Counted from the stretch's first letter, positions 42,558 through 51,915 are shown. The stretch is 58,072 nucleotides of DNA from Lentzea kentuckyensis (GCF_002150765.1 NZ_MUYM01000261.1:1-58072); one strand, 5' to 3'. Notes: generated by a model from the sequence alone, not told the origin. Translations and numbers: made by a program.

Positions 42558-43279
42558 GGCAGCAGCTTTCGTTCGGCGAAGGTCAGCCCGTAGAACAGCG
42601 CGACGCTCATGATCGCGAGCAGGGCCATCGCCGCGAAGGCCAGCGAGGTGTTCGCGCTGCCGCCGGACTGGGAGATCACGAACCCCAGTCCGGCGCTCGC
42701 GCCGACGAACTCGCCGATCACCGCCCCGATGACGGCCAGCGTGATCGACACCTTCAGCCCGACGAAGACCTGCGGCAGCGCGTGCCGCAGCCGCAGCTTG
42801 AAGAACTCGTGGTGGCGCGGGGCGTCCAGCGACCGGAACAGCTCGACCAGTTCGCCCGGCGTGGACTTCATGCCGGACGCGGTCGAGATGACGATCGGGA
42901 AGACGCACACCAGCACCACCATGAGCACCTTCGAGGAGATGCCGAACCCGAACCACACCACCACGATCGGCGCGATGGCGACCTTCGGCACGGCGTTGAG
43001 GGCGACCAGCAGCGGGTAGAACATCCGCTCCAGCACCGTCGAGCCGACGATCAGCAACGCGAGCGGCACCCCGATCAGGATGGCCAGCCCGAAGCCGGAC
43101 ACCGCCTCCCACAACGTGATCAGCGACTGTTCCAGCAGATATCCCGGCACCTCCAGGAACTCACCGGCCACGTCGGCGGGCGACGGGACCAGGAACGGCT
43201 CGATCCCGAACACGATCGTCGCGAGCCACCAGGCGCCGATGATCGCGAGCAGGCCCAGCACCGGCAGCACGACCTTCAC
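42548..43279 (-). CDS. ABC transporter permease (SsuC/TauC/ThiX-like)
   Basis: 243 residues, six membrane segments, with the EAA loop around HHEFFKLRLRHALPQVFVGLK. The GTG has GGAGGTGA upstream and overlaps the ATPase stop. It is the inner-membrane pore of an importer in the nitrate/sulfonate/taurine/NMT1 family. Confidence 0.9.
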   Translation of the reverse strand: MKVVLPVLGLLAIIGAWWLATIVFGIEPFLVPSPADVAGEFLEVPGYLLEQSLITLWEAVSGFGLAILIGVPLALLIVGSTVLERMFYPLLVALNAVPKVAIAPIVVVWFGFGISSKVLMVVLVCVFPIVISTASGMKSTPGELVELFRSLDAPRHHEFFKLRLRHALPQVFVGLKVSITLAVIGAVIGEFVGASAGLGFVISQSGGSANTSLAFAAMALLAIMSVALFYGLTFAERKLLPYA

Positions 43280-44010
43280 GCCGTCACCTCCGCCAGCAGT
43301 CCGCGCAGTTCCCGGCTCACCTGGTCCAGCTCGACCTGCCCCAGCGCACGCGGTCGCGACAGGTCCACGTCCACGATCTTGTGAATCCGGCCGGGCCGCG
43401 GGCTGAGCACCACGATCCGGTCGGCGAGCAGCACCGCCTCGTCGATCGAGTGCGTCACGAACACCACCGTGCGCGGCAGCTCCAGCTGAACCCGTTGCAG
43501 CTCCTCGGAAAGCTCGGTCCGGGTGATCGCGTCCAGCGCGGAGAACGGTTCGTCCATCAGCATCACCCGCGGGCTCTGGATCAACGACCGGCACAGCGAC
43601 ACCCGTTGCCGCATGCCGCCGGACAGCTCGTGCGGCAGCCGTTTCTCGAACCCGCCGAGCCCGACGAGGTCGAGCAGCTCGTGCGCCCGGTCCCGGTAGT
43701 CGCGCCGGGTGAAGCCGAAGATCTCGATCGGCAGCAACACGTTCGACAGCACCGACCGCCACGGCAGCAACGCCGGCTGCTGGAACATGAACGACACGTC
43801 GCGGCGAGGCTTCACCACCCGCTCGCCCGCCACCAGGACCTGCCCTTCGGAGGGCTTGAGCAGACCGGCGATCAGGCGCAGCAACGTCGACTTGCCGCAG
43901 CCCGACCGCCCGATCACCGCGACGAACTCGTGCTCGCTCACCTCCAGATCGATGCCCGCCAACGCTTCCACGCTGCCGAAGGTGTGCGAGACGCCGCGCA
44001 GGGTGATCAC
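43276..44010 (-). CDS. ABC transporter ATP-binding protein (SsuB/TauB-like)
   Basis: 244 residues from a GTG start that overlaps the stop of the binding-protein gene. Walker A GRSGCGKST, Q-loop FQQPALLPW, signature LSGGMRQR, Walker B VMLMDEP and switch VTHSIDEA. Drives import together with the adjacent permease and binding protein. Confidence 0.92.
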   Translation of the reverse strand: MITLRGVSHTFGSVEALAGIDLEVSEHEFVAVIGRSGCGKSTLLRLIAGLLKPSEGQVLVAGERVVKPRRDVSFMFQQPALLPWRSVLSNVLLPIEIFGFTRRDYRDRAHELLDLVGLGGFEKRLPHELSGGMRQRVSLCRSLIQSPRVMLMDEPFSALDAITRTELSEELQRVQLELPRTVVFVTHSIDEAVLLADRIVVLSPRPGRIHKIVDVDLSRPRALGQVELDQVSRELRGLLAEVTA

Positions 44011-44996
44011 TTCGGTGCCAGCCCGAACGAAGCCAGGTCGTCGGGACGCACCGAACCCGCGGGGATCCCGCCCGCGTCCACCAGCGTGCTGATGATCTTC
44101 TCGACCCGCGGCTGGGTCAGCTCGCCGATCGGGCCGCTGAACCCGTCCGGTTCCACATAAGGCCCCATCAGCCCGACCTCGGCGGTCGCCACTCCCGCGT
44201 CCTGGGTCGGCTGGTACTTCTTGAGGATCCGGCCGACCTCGTCCGGGTGCTCGATCGAGTACTGCAGGCCCTTGAGCAGCGCGTCCCGGAACCTGGTCAC
44301 CAGATCGGCCTTGGTGGACGCGATCTCCTTCGACGTCACCAGCGCGTTGCCGTAGAGGTCCGGCACCAGGTCGCCGTACGGCAGCACGACCGCCTTCCTG
44401 CCCTTGGCCGCCGCCTCGATCAACGGCTTGCCGACCACGAACTGCCCGATCCCGTCGACCTGCCCGGCCGCCAGCAGCTGCGGCAGCGCGGGCGGGGCCG
44501 ACGGCACGAACTGGACCTTCGCGGGGTCGATGCCGGCCGCCTTGGCGTAGACCGGGAACATCACCTGGTTCGTCGAACCCGGCTGGTCGCCGATCTTCTT
44601 GCCCACCAGGTCCGCGGGCTTCGAGATCCCACCGCCCTCCAGCGCGACGATCGCCGCGAGCGACTTCTGCTGGATCGCGGCGATGGTGGTGACCGGCAGC
44701 TTCTCCTTCGCGACCGTGATCGCGGTGGCGGTGAAGTCCGCGATGCCGAAGTCCGCGCGCCCGCCCGCGACCAGCTTGAGCACGTCGACACTGCCGGTGC
44801 CCGGCGTGATCGTGACGTCCAGCCCGGCCTGTTCGAAGAAACCCTGCTCCTGCGCCACATACGCGTACGCGTCCCGGCCGAACGTGTTGAACGACGTCAG
44901 ATAGTTGACCTTGGTCCTGTTCACCGGCGGGCCTCCACCACACCCGGTGACCGCCAGCACGATCCCGACCAGGACAGCTGAAACCGCTTTCCGCAT
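44007..44996 (-). CDS. ABC substrate-binding lipoprotein (NMT1/SsuA-like)
   Basis: 329 residues. Signal with lipobox VTGC (Cys about 19), followed by a periplasmic-binding fold of the NMT1/THI5-SsuA type (VNYLTSFNTFGRDAYAYVAQEQGFFEQAGLDV, ADFGIADFTA). GGGGGAGGG precedes the ATG. Members bind pyrimidine precursors, sulfonates, nitrate or aromatic acids. Given the flanking FMN- and FAD-dependent oxygenases, an aromatic or organosulfur compound is the likeliest ligand. Divergent from the FAD hydroxylase gene. Confidence 0.88.
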   Translation of the reverse strand: MRKAVSAVLVGIVLAVTGCGGGPPVNRTKVNYLTSFNTFGRDAYAYVAQEQGFFEQAGLDVTITPGTGSVDVLKLVAGGRADFGIADFTATAITVAKEKLPVTTIAAIQQKSLAAIVALEGGGISKPADLVGKKIGDQPGSTNQVMFPVYAKAAGIDPAKVQFVPSAPPALPQLLAAGQVDGIGQFVVGKPLIEAAAKGRKAVVLPYGDLVPDLYGNALVTSKEIASTKADLVTRFRDALLKGLQYSIEHPDEVGRILKKYQPTQDAGVATAEVGLMGPYVEPDGFSGPIGELTQPRVEKIISTLVDAGGIPAGSVRPDDLASFGLAPK

Positions 44997-45050
44997 GATC
45001 CCTCCCCCGAAGGCGCCCTCATGGTCGAACATAGAGGTCGGGGAGGACGG

Positions 45051-46580
45051 ATGGACACGACCAATCTGCCCGTGGCCGTGATCGGTGCGGGCCCGATCGG
45101 GTTGATCACCGCGTTGGGCCTGGTCTCGCACGGTGTGCCGGTGGTGGTCTTCGAGGCGGGGGCCGAGCTGTCCGGCGAGACCAGAGCGGGCACGATCCTG
45201 ACGCGGACGCTGGAGGTGCTGGACCGGTACGACGCGCTGGGCCCGGTGCTGGCGGCGTCGCTGCGGATCGACGAGATCGGGGAGCTGGACCGGGCGACCG
45301 GGACGTCGACCGGGAGCGTGTTCACCTCGGCGCTGGTGGACGAGACGCGGTTTCCGTTCGTCATCAACATCCCCCAGCACGAGCTGGAGCCGGTGCTCGC
45401 CGACGTGCTGGAGGAACGCGCTCCCGGAGCGTTGCGGATGCGCCACCGGCTCGTGGACTTCCAGCAGCACTCCGATCACGTGACCCTGCGGTTCAACGAC
45501 CAGCCGGAGTTCGCGGCGGCCTACGTGCTGGGCTGCGACGGCGGCCGTTCGACCGTGCGCGAACGGCTCGGCGTCGAGGTCGACGGGCACACACTCGAAC
45601 AGCGGTACATGCTGGTCGACCTCGTGTGCGACCTGGACGTCGGCAACCCGCGCGACTACCCGTACCTGGCCTACTTCGGCGACCGCGAGGAGTGGATGGT
45701 CCTCGTCCGGCAGCCGCACTGCTGGCGGTTCGTGTTCCCGCTGGCCCCCGGACGTGCCGAGCCGACGTCCGACGAGCTGCGCGACAAGGCGTTGCACTTC
45801 ATCGGCGAGGTCGACGAGCTGAAGGTGCTGGGCAGCAACGTCTACACCGTGCACCATCGCGTGGCGTCGTCGTGGCACCGCGGCCGGGTGTTGCTGATGG
45901 GCGACGCCGCGCACCTGATCACGCCGATGTGGGCGCTGGGCCTGAACACCGGTGTGCTCGACGCGTCCAACGTGCCGTGGCGGCTCGCGTGGGTGTACCG
46001 CGGGTGGGCGTCTGACGCGCTGTTGCAGGGCTACGAGCGTGAACAGGCTCCGCTGGCGATCAACGGTTCCGGCGCGATGGCCGAGGCGGCGCGGGCGGTG
46101 ATGGACCGCCGGCTGGACTCGGTAACGGGGTGGAGTGACGCGATGACCCGCACGTTGCTCGGCGTGCGGCTGGGCGAGGACTGGTCGCTGGTGCGCCCGG
46201 CGGGGCCGCTGCGGGTCGGCGACCGCGTCCCGGACCTGCGGGTCTTCGGGCTGCGCGGCCCGGTGCACCTGCACGAGCTGTGCCGCGACTCGTTCGTGGC
46301 CCTGCACCTCACCGACGCGCGCCGCCGACCGCCGGTGACCGGTGATCTCGCCGGTCTGCGCCAGGTCGTGGTGAGCCGCTGGGACGCGCCGCACGACTCC
46401 GGCATGCGAGATCGCGCGTACTTCGACCCCGGTTCGGCCGTGCGGGACCGCTTCGGCCTCGGCGACGCGGTCGTGCTGCTGCGGCCGGACGGGCACGTGG
46501 CGTTCGTCGAACCCTGGACCGCCGACTCGTGGCGGCACGTCCAGGACCGGTACCTGCGGGAGGTGTGCCTTGAGAGGTGA
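45051..46580 (+). CDS. FAD-dependent aromatic hydroxylase (PHBH/MhpA-like)
   Basis: 509 residues. FAD motifs GAGPIG (about 11-16), CDGGRSTVR and GDAAHLITPMWALGLNTG, then a C-terminal thioredoxin-like domain (about 385-509) as in phenol hydroxylase and MhpA-type enzymes. It should hydroxylate an aromatic ring using NAD(P)H and oxygen. GGAGG precedes the ATG. The cupin gene starts inside its 3' end. It faces away from the ABC importer genes and probably shares their inducer. Confidence 0.87.
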   Translation: MDTTNLPVAVIGAGPIGLITALGLVSHGVPVVVFEAGAELSGETRAGTILTRTLEVLDRYDALGPVLAASLRIDEIGELDRATGTSTGSVFTSALVDETRFPFVINIPQHELEPVLADVLEERAPGALRMRHRLVDFQQHSDHVTLRFNDQPEFAAAYVLGCDGGRSTVRERLGVEVDGHTLEQRYMLVDLVCDLDVGNPRDYPYLAYFGDREEWMVLVRQPHCWRFVFPLAPGRAEPTSDELRDKALHFIGEVDELKVLGSNVYTVHHRVASSWHRGRVLLMGDAAHLITPMWALGLNTGVLDASNVPWRLAWVYRGWASDALLQGYEREQAPLAINGSGAMAEAARAVMDRRLDSVTGWSDAMTRTLLGVRLGEDWSLVRPAGPLRVGDRVPDLRVFGLRGPVHLHELCRDSFVALHLTDARRRPPVTGDLAGLRQVVVSRWDAPHDSGMRDRAYFDPGSAVRDRFGLGDAVVLLRPDGHVAFVEPWTADSWRHVQDRYLREVCLER

Positions 46581-47100
46581 CGTGGTGGTGTCGCCGTCGG
46601 GTGAGGAGATCGTGCTCGTCGACGTCGGCCAGCGCGTGCTGTACGACGACCCGGTGGTCAGGGTGTGGGAGGTCCAGCTCGAACCGGGCGAGACCCATCC
46701 GTGGCACCTGCACCACAACCCGTACGTCGTGCTGAGCATCGACGGCTCGGAAGGCCGGATGGACTGGCTCGACGGCAGCGAGCCGAGGTTCATCTCGGAG
46801 CGCCGCGGCGGCTCGGTCTACCGGCCGGTCTCGCCGATCCACCGGCTGACGAACATCGGCACGTCGTTCTACCGCAACCGTCTCGTCGAACTGAAGGACT
46901 TGGGCGAAAACCTGCCGGAGCCGCTCGACATCGTCGCGGACGACGTCAGCGTGCGCACCGTGGCCGACACGACCCTCGACCTGGAGGGGCCGCACGTCCT
47001 CGCTGCCTTGGACGTCGAGGACGTGCGGCTCCATCCGGGAGGGCGGTTCGCGTTCGACGGCGAGTGGTTCGTCGTCGAGCTGGCCTACTTGTTCAGGTAG
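46570..47100 (+). CDS. Cupin-domain protein
   Basis: 176 residues from TTG, with GGAGG in front. The metal motif is HPWHLHHNPYVVLSIDG (three histidines in the HxHH style) and the second cupin motif is near SPIHRLTNIG. It could be a metal-dependent dioxygenase or isomerase acting on the product of the FAD hydroxylase, with which it overlaps by 11 bp. An in-frame GTG at 46582 is an alternative start. It overlaps the convergent YCII gene by 16 bp. Confidence 0.75.
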   Translation: MRGDVVVSPSGEEIVLVDVGQRVLYDDPVVRVWEVQLEPGETHPWHLHHNPYVVLSIDGSEGRMDWLDGSEPRFISERRGGSVYRPVSPIHRLTNIGTSFYRNRLVELKDLGENLPEPLDIVADDVSVRTVADTTLDLEGPHVLAALDVEDVRLHPGGRFAFDGEWFVVELAYLFR

Positions 47101-47459
47101 GGCTCGATGTCCTCGGCCTCGACCAGCTGACGGACCTCGACCGACATCTCCTCGACGCCGGCGAAGCAGGTGATGTACTCCTCCGCGAGCGCCGTGGCCT
47201 CGGCGAGGTCCTTCGCGTTGATCATCATGAATCCGCCGACGACCTCCTTGGCCTCGGCGAACGGCCCGTCGATCGCCTTGACCGCGGTGCCGCGCCTGCG
47301 CACCACCGATCCTGCCTTCTGCACGCCGTCAGCGGTCAGCAGGGCGCCGTTCGCGGTCAGCTTCTCGACGAAGCCGTTCATCCGCTCGATGAGCTCGGCG
47401 TTCGGCTCCCACGAAGCCGGGTCGTCTTCGTGCACCCGGTGCATGAGCATGAAACGCAT
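47085..47459 (-). CDS. YCII-related (DGPF-type) protein
   Basis: 124 residues, MRFMLMHR start and DGPFAEAKEVVGGFMMI, the DGPF signature of the YCII family. These small dimeric proteins often sit beside ECF sigma factors; none is visible here. AGGAGA sets the ATG. Biochemical role unknown. Confidence 0.85.
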   Translation of the reverse strand: MRFMLMHRVHEDDPASWEPNAELIERMNGFVEKLTANGALLTADGVQKAGSVVRRRGTAVKAIDGPFAEAKEVVGGFMMINAKDLAEATALAEEYITCFAGVEEMSVEVRQLVEAEDIEPYLNK

Positions 47460-47518
47460 GTTCTCTCCTAGTGTCGACTGGCAGCGTTCGACCGCTGCCA
47501 CCCCTGCGTCGATCGACG

Positions 47519-49198
47519 TCACGGAGCTTTCGACATTGTGCCGAGAACTTTCTCGACGCGGTGGGACACGAGGTGGTCGGCGGTGCGCAAGGCCAGCGCG
47601 GCCATCGTGATCGACGGGTTCGAGGTGCCGAGCGAGGGCATGCTGCCGCAGCCCACCACGTAGAGGTTGGGGTGGTCCCAGCACCGTTGCCACTGGTCCA
47701 CCACCGAGTCGCGCCGGTGGGAACCCATGACGTGGGTGCCGCCGCCGTGCCCGGCGCCCCAGTAGCGCAGCGGTTCGCCGTTGTGCTCGAAGTACCGTTC
47801 CTCGTCCGGTTTGTACGACGTGTAGTCCTCGGCCCTGAGCAGCTCGAAGAGCTGGTCGCAGACCCGTTTCGCGGCCAGCAGACCGTCCTTGACGTAGTCC
47901 GACAGTCCGTAGTGGATGCTCGGCCGCGGGTTGCCCAGCGCGTCACGGCCGGCCGCCAGGGTGACGCGGTTCGCGGGATCGGCCTCCTGTTCGACCTCGA
48001 CCTGGAGCGCGAACTGCCGGCCGACCCGTTCCGCCACGGCGTGCCGCAGTGCCTTGCCGCGCAGACCGGCCGCGACGAACTCGGCGGTGTCGGAGTCCGG
48101 GCTGCCGGCCGACCAGCCCCAGCCCCAGTTGCCGATCTCGATCCGGAACGGTGCGCGCCGGCCGCGCTCCGGTCCCCCGCGAAACGCCTCGATGCCCGTC
48201 GTCGAGCCAGGTCCGCGGAACGGGCCGACCGGTTGCGGCATCAGCGCCCAGGTGAGCAGCGCGGGGTGGTCCATCAGGTTGCGGCCGACCTGGTCGCTGC
48301 TGTTCGCGAGCCCGGACATCAGCAGCAGCTTGGCGTTCTCGATGGCGTGCGCGGCGAGAATGACGACGTCCGCTTCTTCCTCGTGCCGCGTGTGCCTGCC
48401 GGTCGTGTCGTCCTCGTACCGCTGATAGCTGACCTTGGTGATGCGTCCGAACTCGTCGGCGTGCACCCGGTTCACGACGCATCGGGTGCGCAGTTCGACG
48501 TTGCCGGACCAGCGTTTCTGCGTCCGATGCGGGGTGTACTTGGCCTGCTCCGGGCAGATCGGCACGCAGCTCGCGTACCCCGCGCACAGGTTGCCGTCGG
48601 GCCGGTAGCCGTCGACCGGTTTCCCGTTGCGCGCCTGCGGTGTGCCGACGACCAGCAGCTCGTGCCCGTCGATGCTGACACCGTCCACAACGGACGCGAT
48701 GACGTGGTCGAGGTACGTGCGAGGCAAGGCGTGCATGGGATAGCGATAGCCCTCCGCGACGGGGAGGTGCTGCCGTTGCTCGTCGGCGTCGGCCGCGATC
48801 CCGATCTCCCACTCCGCGGCCCGGTAGTAGGGCTCCAGGTCGTCGTAGGAGATCGGCCAGTTGCGGCCGCGGCCGATGTCGGCGGTGCGGAAGTCGTCGG
48901 GGTGCATCCGGGGCGTGATCCCGGTCCACGCGGCGCCGGTGCCGCCGTTCATCCGCAGGTACGGGCTCGAGTAGTCGAACGGCCCGGTGTTGATCAGGTA
49001 GTCGCTGGACGGCGCGGCGACGGTCCTGCGGTACGGCACGAGCGGTGACTTGACGAGGCTGGCCCGGAACCTCTCGACGGCCTCGTCGTGGTCGGTGTCC
49101 GCCCCGGCCTCCAGCACGAGCACGCGGAACCCGTTGTCCCCCAGCACCTTCGCGATCAGCGAGCCGGCGAACCCGGCCCCGACGACCACGGCCCTCAC
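47519..49198 (-). CDS. GMC-family FAD oxidoreductase (large subunit)
   Basis: 559 residues. FAD-binding VVGAGFAGSLIAKVLGD (5-21) and LEAG, a GGTGAAWTGITPRM segment, and the active-site region GGTHVMG with TSNPSIT near the C-terminus. Cys205, Cys211 and Cys215 (CAGYASCVPIC) resemble the cysteine cluster that binds an iron-sulfur centre in FAD glucose dehydrogenase-type complexes. GTG start overlaps the stop of the small-subunit gene. No signal peptide is present. It probably oxidises an alcohol or sugar. Confidence 0.87.
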   Translation of the reverse strand: MRAVVVGAGFAGSLIAKVLGDNGFRVLVLEAGADTDHDEAVERFRASLVKSPLVPYRRTVAAPSSDYLINTGPFDYSSPYLRMNGGTGAAWTGITPRMHPDDFRTADIGRGRNWPISYDDLEPYYRAAEWEIGIAADADEQRQHLPVAEGYRYPMHALPRTYLDHVIASVVDGVSIDGHELLVVGTPQARNGKPVDGYRPDGNLCAGYASCVPICPEQAKYTPHRTQKRWSGNVELRTRCVVNRVHADEFGRITKVSYQRYEDDTTGRHTRHEEEADVVILAAHAIENAKLLLMSGLANSSDQVGRNLMDHPALLTWALMPQPVGPFRGPGSTTGIEAFRGGPERGRRAPFRIEIGNWGWGWSAGSPDSDTAEFVAAGLRGKALRHAVAERVGRQFALQVEVEQEADPANRVTLAAGRDALGNPRPSIHYGLSDYVKDGLLAAKRVCDQLFELLRAEDYTSYKPDEERYFEHNGEPLRYWGAGHGGGTHVMGSHRRDSVVDQWQRCWDHPNLYVVGCGSMPSLGTSNPSITMAALALRTADHLVSHRVEKVLGTMSKAP

Positions 49199-49473
49199 AG
49201 CGAACTTCTTCGGGGCCTGCGCTCCCAGCTGCCGAAGCCCGGCGCGCGGGTCCCCGGCGGAGCAACCCCGACGGCCTTCCACGCGAGCCCCTCGGCGTAG
49301 GCCCGGGAACTGGGGATCACCCCGCGCCAGACGCCGGTGTACCAGAGCTCGATGATCTCGGCGTGCGACGCGTCCTGCGCCAGCGCGCGGTACTGCTCGA
49401 CCAGTCCGGTCGACCTCAGCTCCTCCGCCGAGAACCCGGTCAGCTCGGCGGACAACTCCACGAAGGCGTCCAT
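49195..49473 (-). CDS. Small subunit of a GMC dehydrogenase (FAD-SLDH-like)
   Basis: 92 residues. FVELSAELTGFSAEEL and IIELWYTGVWRG match the conserved helices of membrane-bound sorbitol/gluconate dehydrogenase small subunits (PF12318-like). Family members carry a Tat signal that exports the complex; this one has none, so the pair is likely cytosolic. It is directly coupled (GTGA) to the GMC gene. A longer frame with a weak upstream start is rejected. Confidence 0.72.
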   Translation of the reverse strand: MDAFVELSAELTGFSAEELRSTGLVEQYRALAQDASHAEIIELWYTGVWRGVIPSSRAYAEGLAWKAVGVAPPGTRAPGFGSWERRPRRSSL

Positions 49474-49524
49474 CCGGCCATCCTCTGCGGAGGAACTGCC
49501 TGCGCCAAACGATCCGGGCAAGCC

Positions 49525-49857
49525 TCACCCGCGTGGCGGAACCTCCATCTCGCCCAGGCGCGACCAGTCGTCCTGCTCCACGACCTGGCTGACGATGCGC
49601 GGCGTCTCCGCGAGGTAGGGCGGCAACTCCTTCTGCGCGTTCTTGAAGTGCTCCGACTGCACGTGCGCGCCACCCGCGTCCCCGTCCCGGAACGCCTCGA
49701 CCAGGACGTACTCGGTGGCGTCGTCGAGACTGCGGGACCAGTCGAACCACAGGCAGCCGGGCTCGGCACGCGTCGCCTCGGTGAAGCTCCTGGAGATCTC
49801 GGGCCAGGCGTCCGCGTGCTCGGGCAGGACGCGGAACTTGGCGGTGATGAAGATCAA
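49525..49857 (-). CDS. ABM-domain (quinol monooxygenase-like) protein
   Basis: 110 residues from TTG, chosen because GAAGGAGG precedes it; an upstream start is less suitable. Pattern IFITAKFRVLPEH, EPGCLWFDWSRS, FRDGDAGGAHVQSEHF is typical of antibiotic-biosynthesis-monooxygenase dimers such as YgiN. It could oxidise a quinol or act as a cofactor-free monooxygenase. It is followed 51 bp later by the GMC small subunit in the same direction. Confidence 0.85.
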   Translation of the reverse strand: MIFITAKFRVLPEHADAWPEISRSFTEATRAEPGCLWFDWSRSLDDATEYVLVEAFRDGDAGGAHVQSEHFKNAQKELPPYLAETPRIVSQVVEQDDWSRLGEMEVPPRG

Positions 49858-49950
49858 GACGGCCTCCTTCGCGATCGCCGTCAACCCTATGGGGTGCGGT
49901 CATCTCCTGCGAGGTCGCGCGACCTGCGCGATCATCGCCCCGTGCCCGAG

Positions 49951-51915
49951 ATGATCGACACCCGCAGGCGGAACCTCGTCGTCGCGGCCGTCCTGCTCGC
50001 CATGCTGCTGGCCGCGCTCGACCAGACGATCGTGTCCACCGCGCTGCCCACGATGGTGGCGGACCTGGGCGGCGGCGCGCACCTGTCGTGGGTGGTGACG
50101 TCGTACCTGCTCGCCGAGACGATCATGACGGTGCTGATCGGCAAGTTCGGTGACCTGTACGGGCGCAAGAAGACGTTCGTGATCAGCGTCGTGCTGTTCC
50201 TGGTCGGGTCGTTCTTCGCGGGCTGGTCGGAGTCGATGGGCATGCTCATCGCGTTCCGCGCGGTCCAGGGTCTCGGCGCGGGCGGGTTGATGGTCACCTC
50301 GACGGCGATCATCGCGGACGTCGTGCCGTTGAAGGAACGCGGCAAGTTCCAGGGGTTCGCGGGCGCGGTGTTCGGCATCGCGACGGTGGCCGGGCCGTTG
50401 CTCGGCGGGCTGTTCGTGGACCACCTGAGCTGGCGGTGGGCGTTCTACGTGAACATCCCGCTCGGCGTCGCGGTGGTGCTGGTGGCCCTCGCCGCGCTGC
50501 CCACGATCCGGGCCGAGGGGCACCCGAAGATCGACTACGCGGGCATCGCGCTGATCGCACTCGCGGCGACCGGGTTGACGCTGGTCACGAGCTGGGGCGG
50601 CACCGAGTACGCGTGGACGTCGCCGACGATCCTGTGGATGGCGGCCGCGTCGATCGTGCTGCTCGTGGCGTTCGTGTTCGTCGAGCAACGCGCGGCCGAA
50701 CCGATGCTGCCGATGAGGTTGTTCCGCAGCCGGGTGTTCACGGTGTCGGGCATCCTGAGCTTCGTCGTCGGGTTCGCGATGCTCGGCGGCATCACGTACC
50801 TGCCGATCTACCTGCAGTACGTGCGCGGCGAGTCGGCCACCGCGTCCGGTCTGTGGATGCTGCCGCTGATCGCCGGGCTGATGTCCACGGCGTTGCTGAC
50901 CGGCAACGTGATCAGCCGCACCGGCCGGTACCGGGCCTTCCCGCTCGTCGGCTCGGTCGGGCTCACCGTCGGCCTCCTCCTGCTGTCCTATTTGGACGCG
51001 GACACCAGTTACTGGGTCATGGGCGCGTTCATGGTCGTGCTCGGCGCGGGCATCGGCCTGGTGATGCAGGTGCCGGTGATCGTCGTGCAGAGCACCACGA
51101 ACTACTCCGACCTCGGCGTGGCCACCTCGGGCATCAGCTTCCTGCGCACGATGGGCAGCTCGTTCGGCGTCGCTATGTTCGGCACGATCTACGCCAACCA
51201 GCTGCCCAAGCACCTCGTGGTGCCGCAGGGCGCCGACCCGCGCGCCATCGCGAGCCCCGCCGCCGTGCACGCGCTCCCCGACGCGCTGCGGGTGCCGATC
51301 GTCGCCGGATACGCCGAGACGGTGCAGATGATGTTCCTGATCGCCGCGCCGATCGGGCTCGTCGCGTTGCTGGTCGCGTTCTTCCTGCCGCAGGTTCAGC
51401 TCAGGGACACCTCACGCGCCGCGGCGACCGGCAACAGCGGTGTGGGCGAAAGCTTCGCCGCGCCGCCCTCGAACTCCTACGACGAACTGCGCAAGCTCGT
51501 CTCGACGGTGGTCACGAAGTCGAAGGAGGACCCGACCCTGGCCGTGCTGCGGCGCTCGGGCGTCGACCTGCCGCTGGAACAGGCGTGGCTGCTCGGCCGG
51601 GTGTACCGGGCGTCGACGGACGACGGCGTCGCCACACTCGACGAGATCGCCGAGATGACCAAGGTGCCCGGCGGCATCTTCGAACCGACCGCGCGCGAGC
51701 TCGTCCGGTCCGGGCACCTGACGTTCGGCGACGACGGCTACCGGTTCACCAACCAGGGCTCGGACGTGTTCGCGCAGCTCGTGCAGGCGTGGCGGCGGTG
51801 GCTGCTCGACCAGCTGGAGGACTGGCACGAGCCGGACCAGCGCGACTTCGCCCAGGCCCTCGACTCGTTCACGGACGAACTGATCGAGAGCGGCCGCCAG
51901 CTGAGCAAGGTCTAG
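49951..51915 (+). CDS. DHA2-type MFS drug exporter with C-terminal winged-helix-like domain
   Basis: 654 residues. Fourteen membrane segments with LDQTIVSTALPTM, GKFGDLYGRKKT and GLGAGGLM are those of EmrB/QacA-type drug/proton antiporters (about 1-510). The last 140 residues are soluble: LPLEQAWLLGRVYRA, LDEIAEMTKVPGGIFEPTARELVRSGHL and FGDDGYRFTNQG resemble a MarR-like winged helix. Such an appendage may sense substrate or DNA. It shares a CTAG with the convergent SARP gene, both ending in TAG. Confidence 0.87.
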   Translation: MIDTRRRNLVVAAVLLAMLLAALDQTIVSTALPTMVADLGGGAHLSWVVTSYLLAETIMTVLIGKFGDLYGRKKTFVISVVLFLVGSFFAGWSESMGMLIAFRAVQGLGAGGLMVTSTAIIADVVPLKERGKFQGFAGAVFGIATVAGPLLGGLFVDHLSWRWAFYVNIPLGVAVVLVALAALPTIRAEGHPKIDYAGIALIALAATGLTLVTSWGGTEYAWTSPTILWMAAASIVLLVAFVFVEQRAAEPMLPMRLFRSRVFTVSGILSFVVGFAMLGGITYLPIYLQYVRGESATASGLWMLPLIAGLMSTALLTGNVISRTGRYRAFPLVGSVGLTVGLLLLSYLDADTSYWVMGAFMVVLGAGIGLVMQVPVIVVQSTTNYSDLGVATSGISFLRTMGSSFGVAMFGTIYANQLPKHLVVPQGADPRAIASPAAVHALPDALRVPIVAGYAETVQMMFLIAAPIGLVALLVAFFLPQVQLRDTSRAAATGNSGVGESFAAPPSNSYDELRKLVSTVVTKSKEDPTLAVLRRSGVDLPLEQAWLLGRVYRASTDDGVATLDEIAEMTKVPGGIFEPTARELVRSGHLTFGDDGYRFTNQGSDVFAQLVQAWRRWLLDQLEDWHEPDQRDFAQALDSFTDELIESGRQLSKV

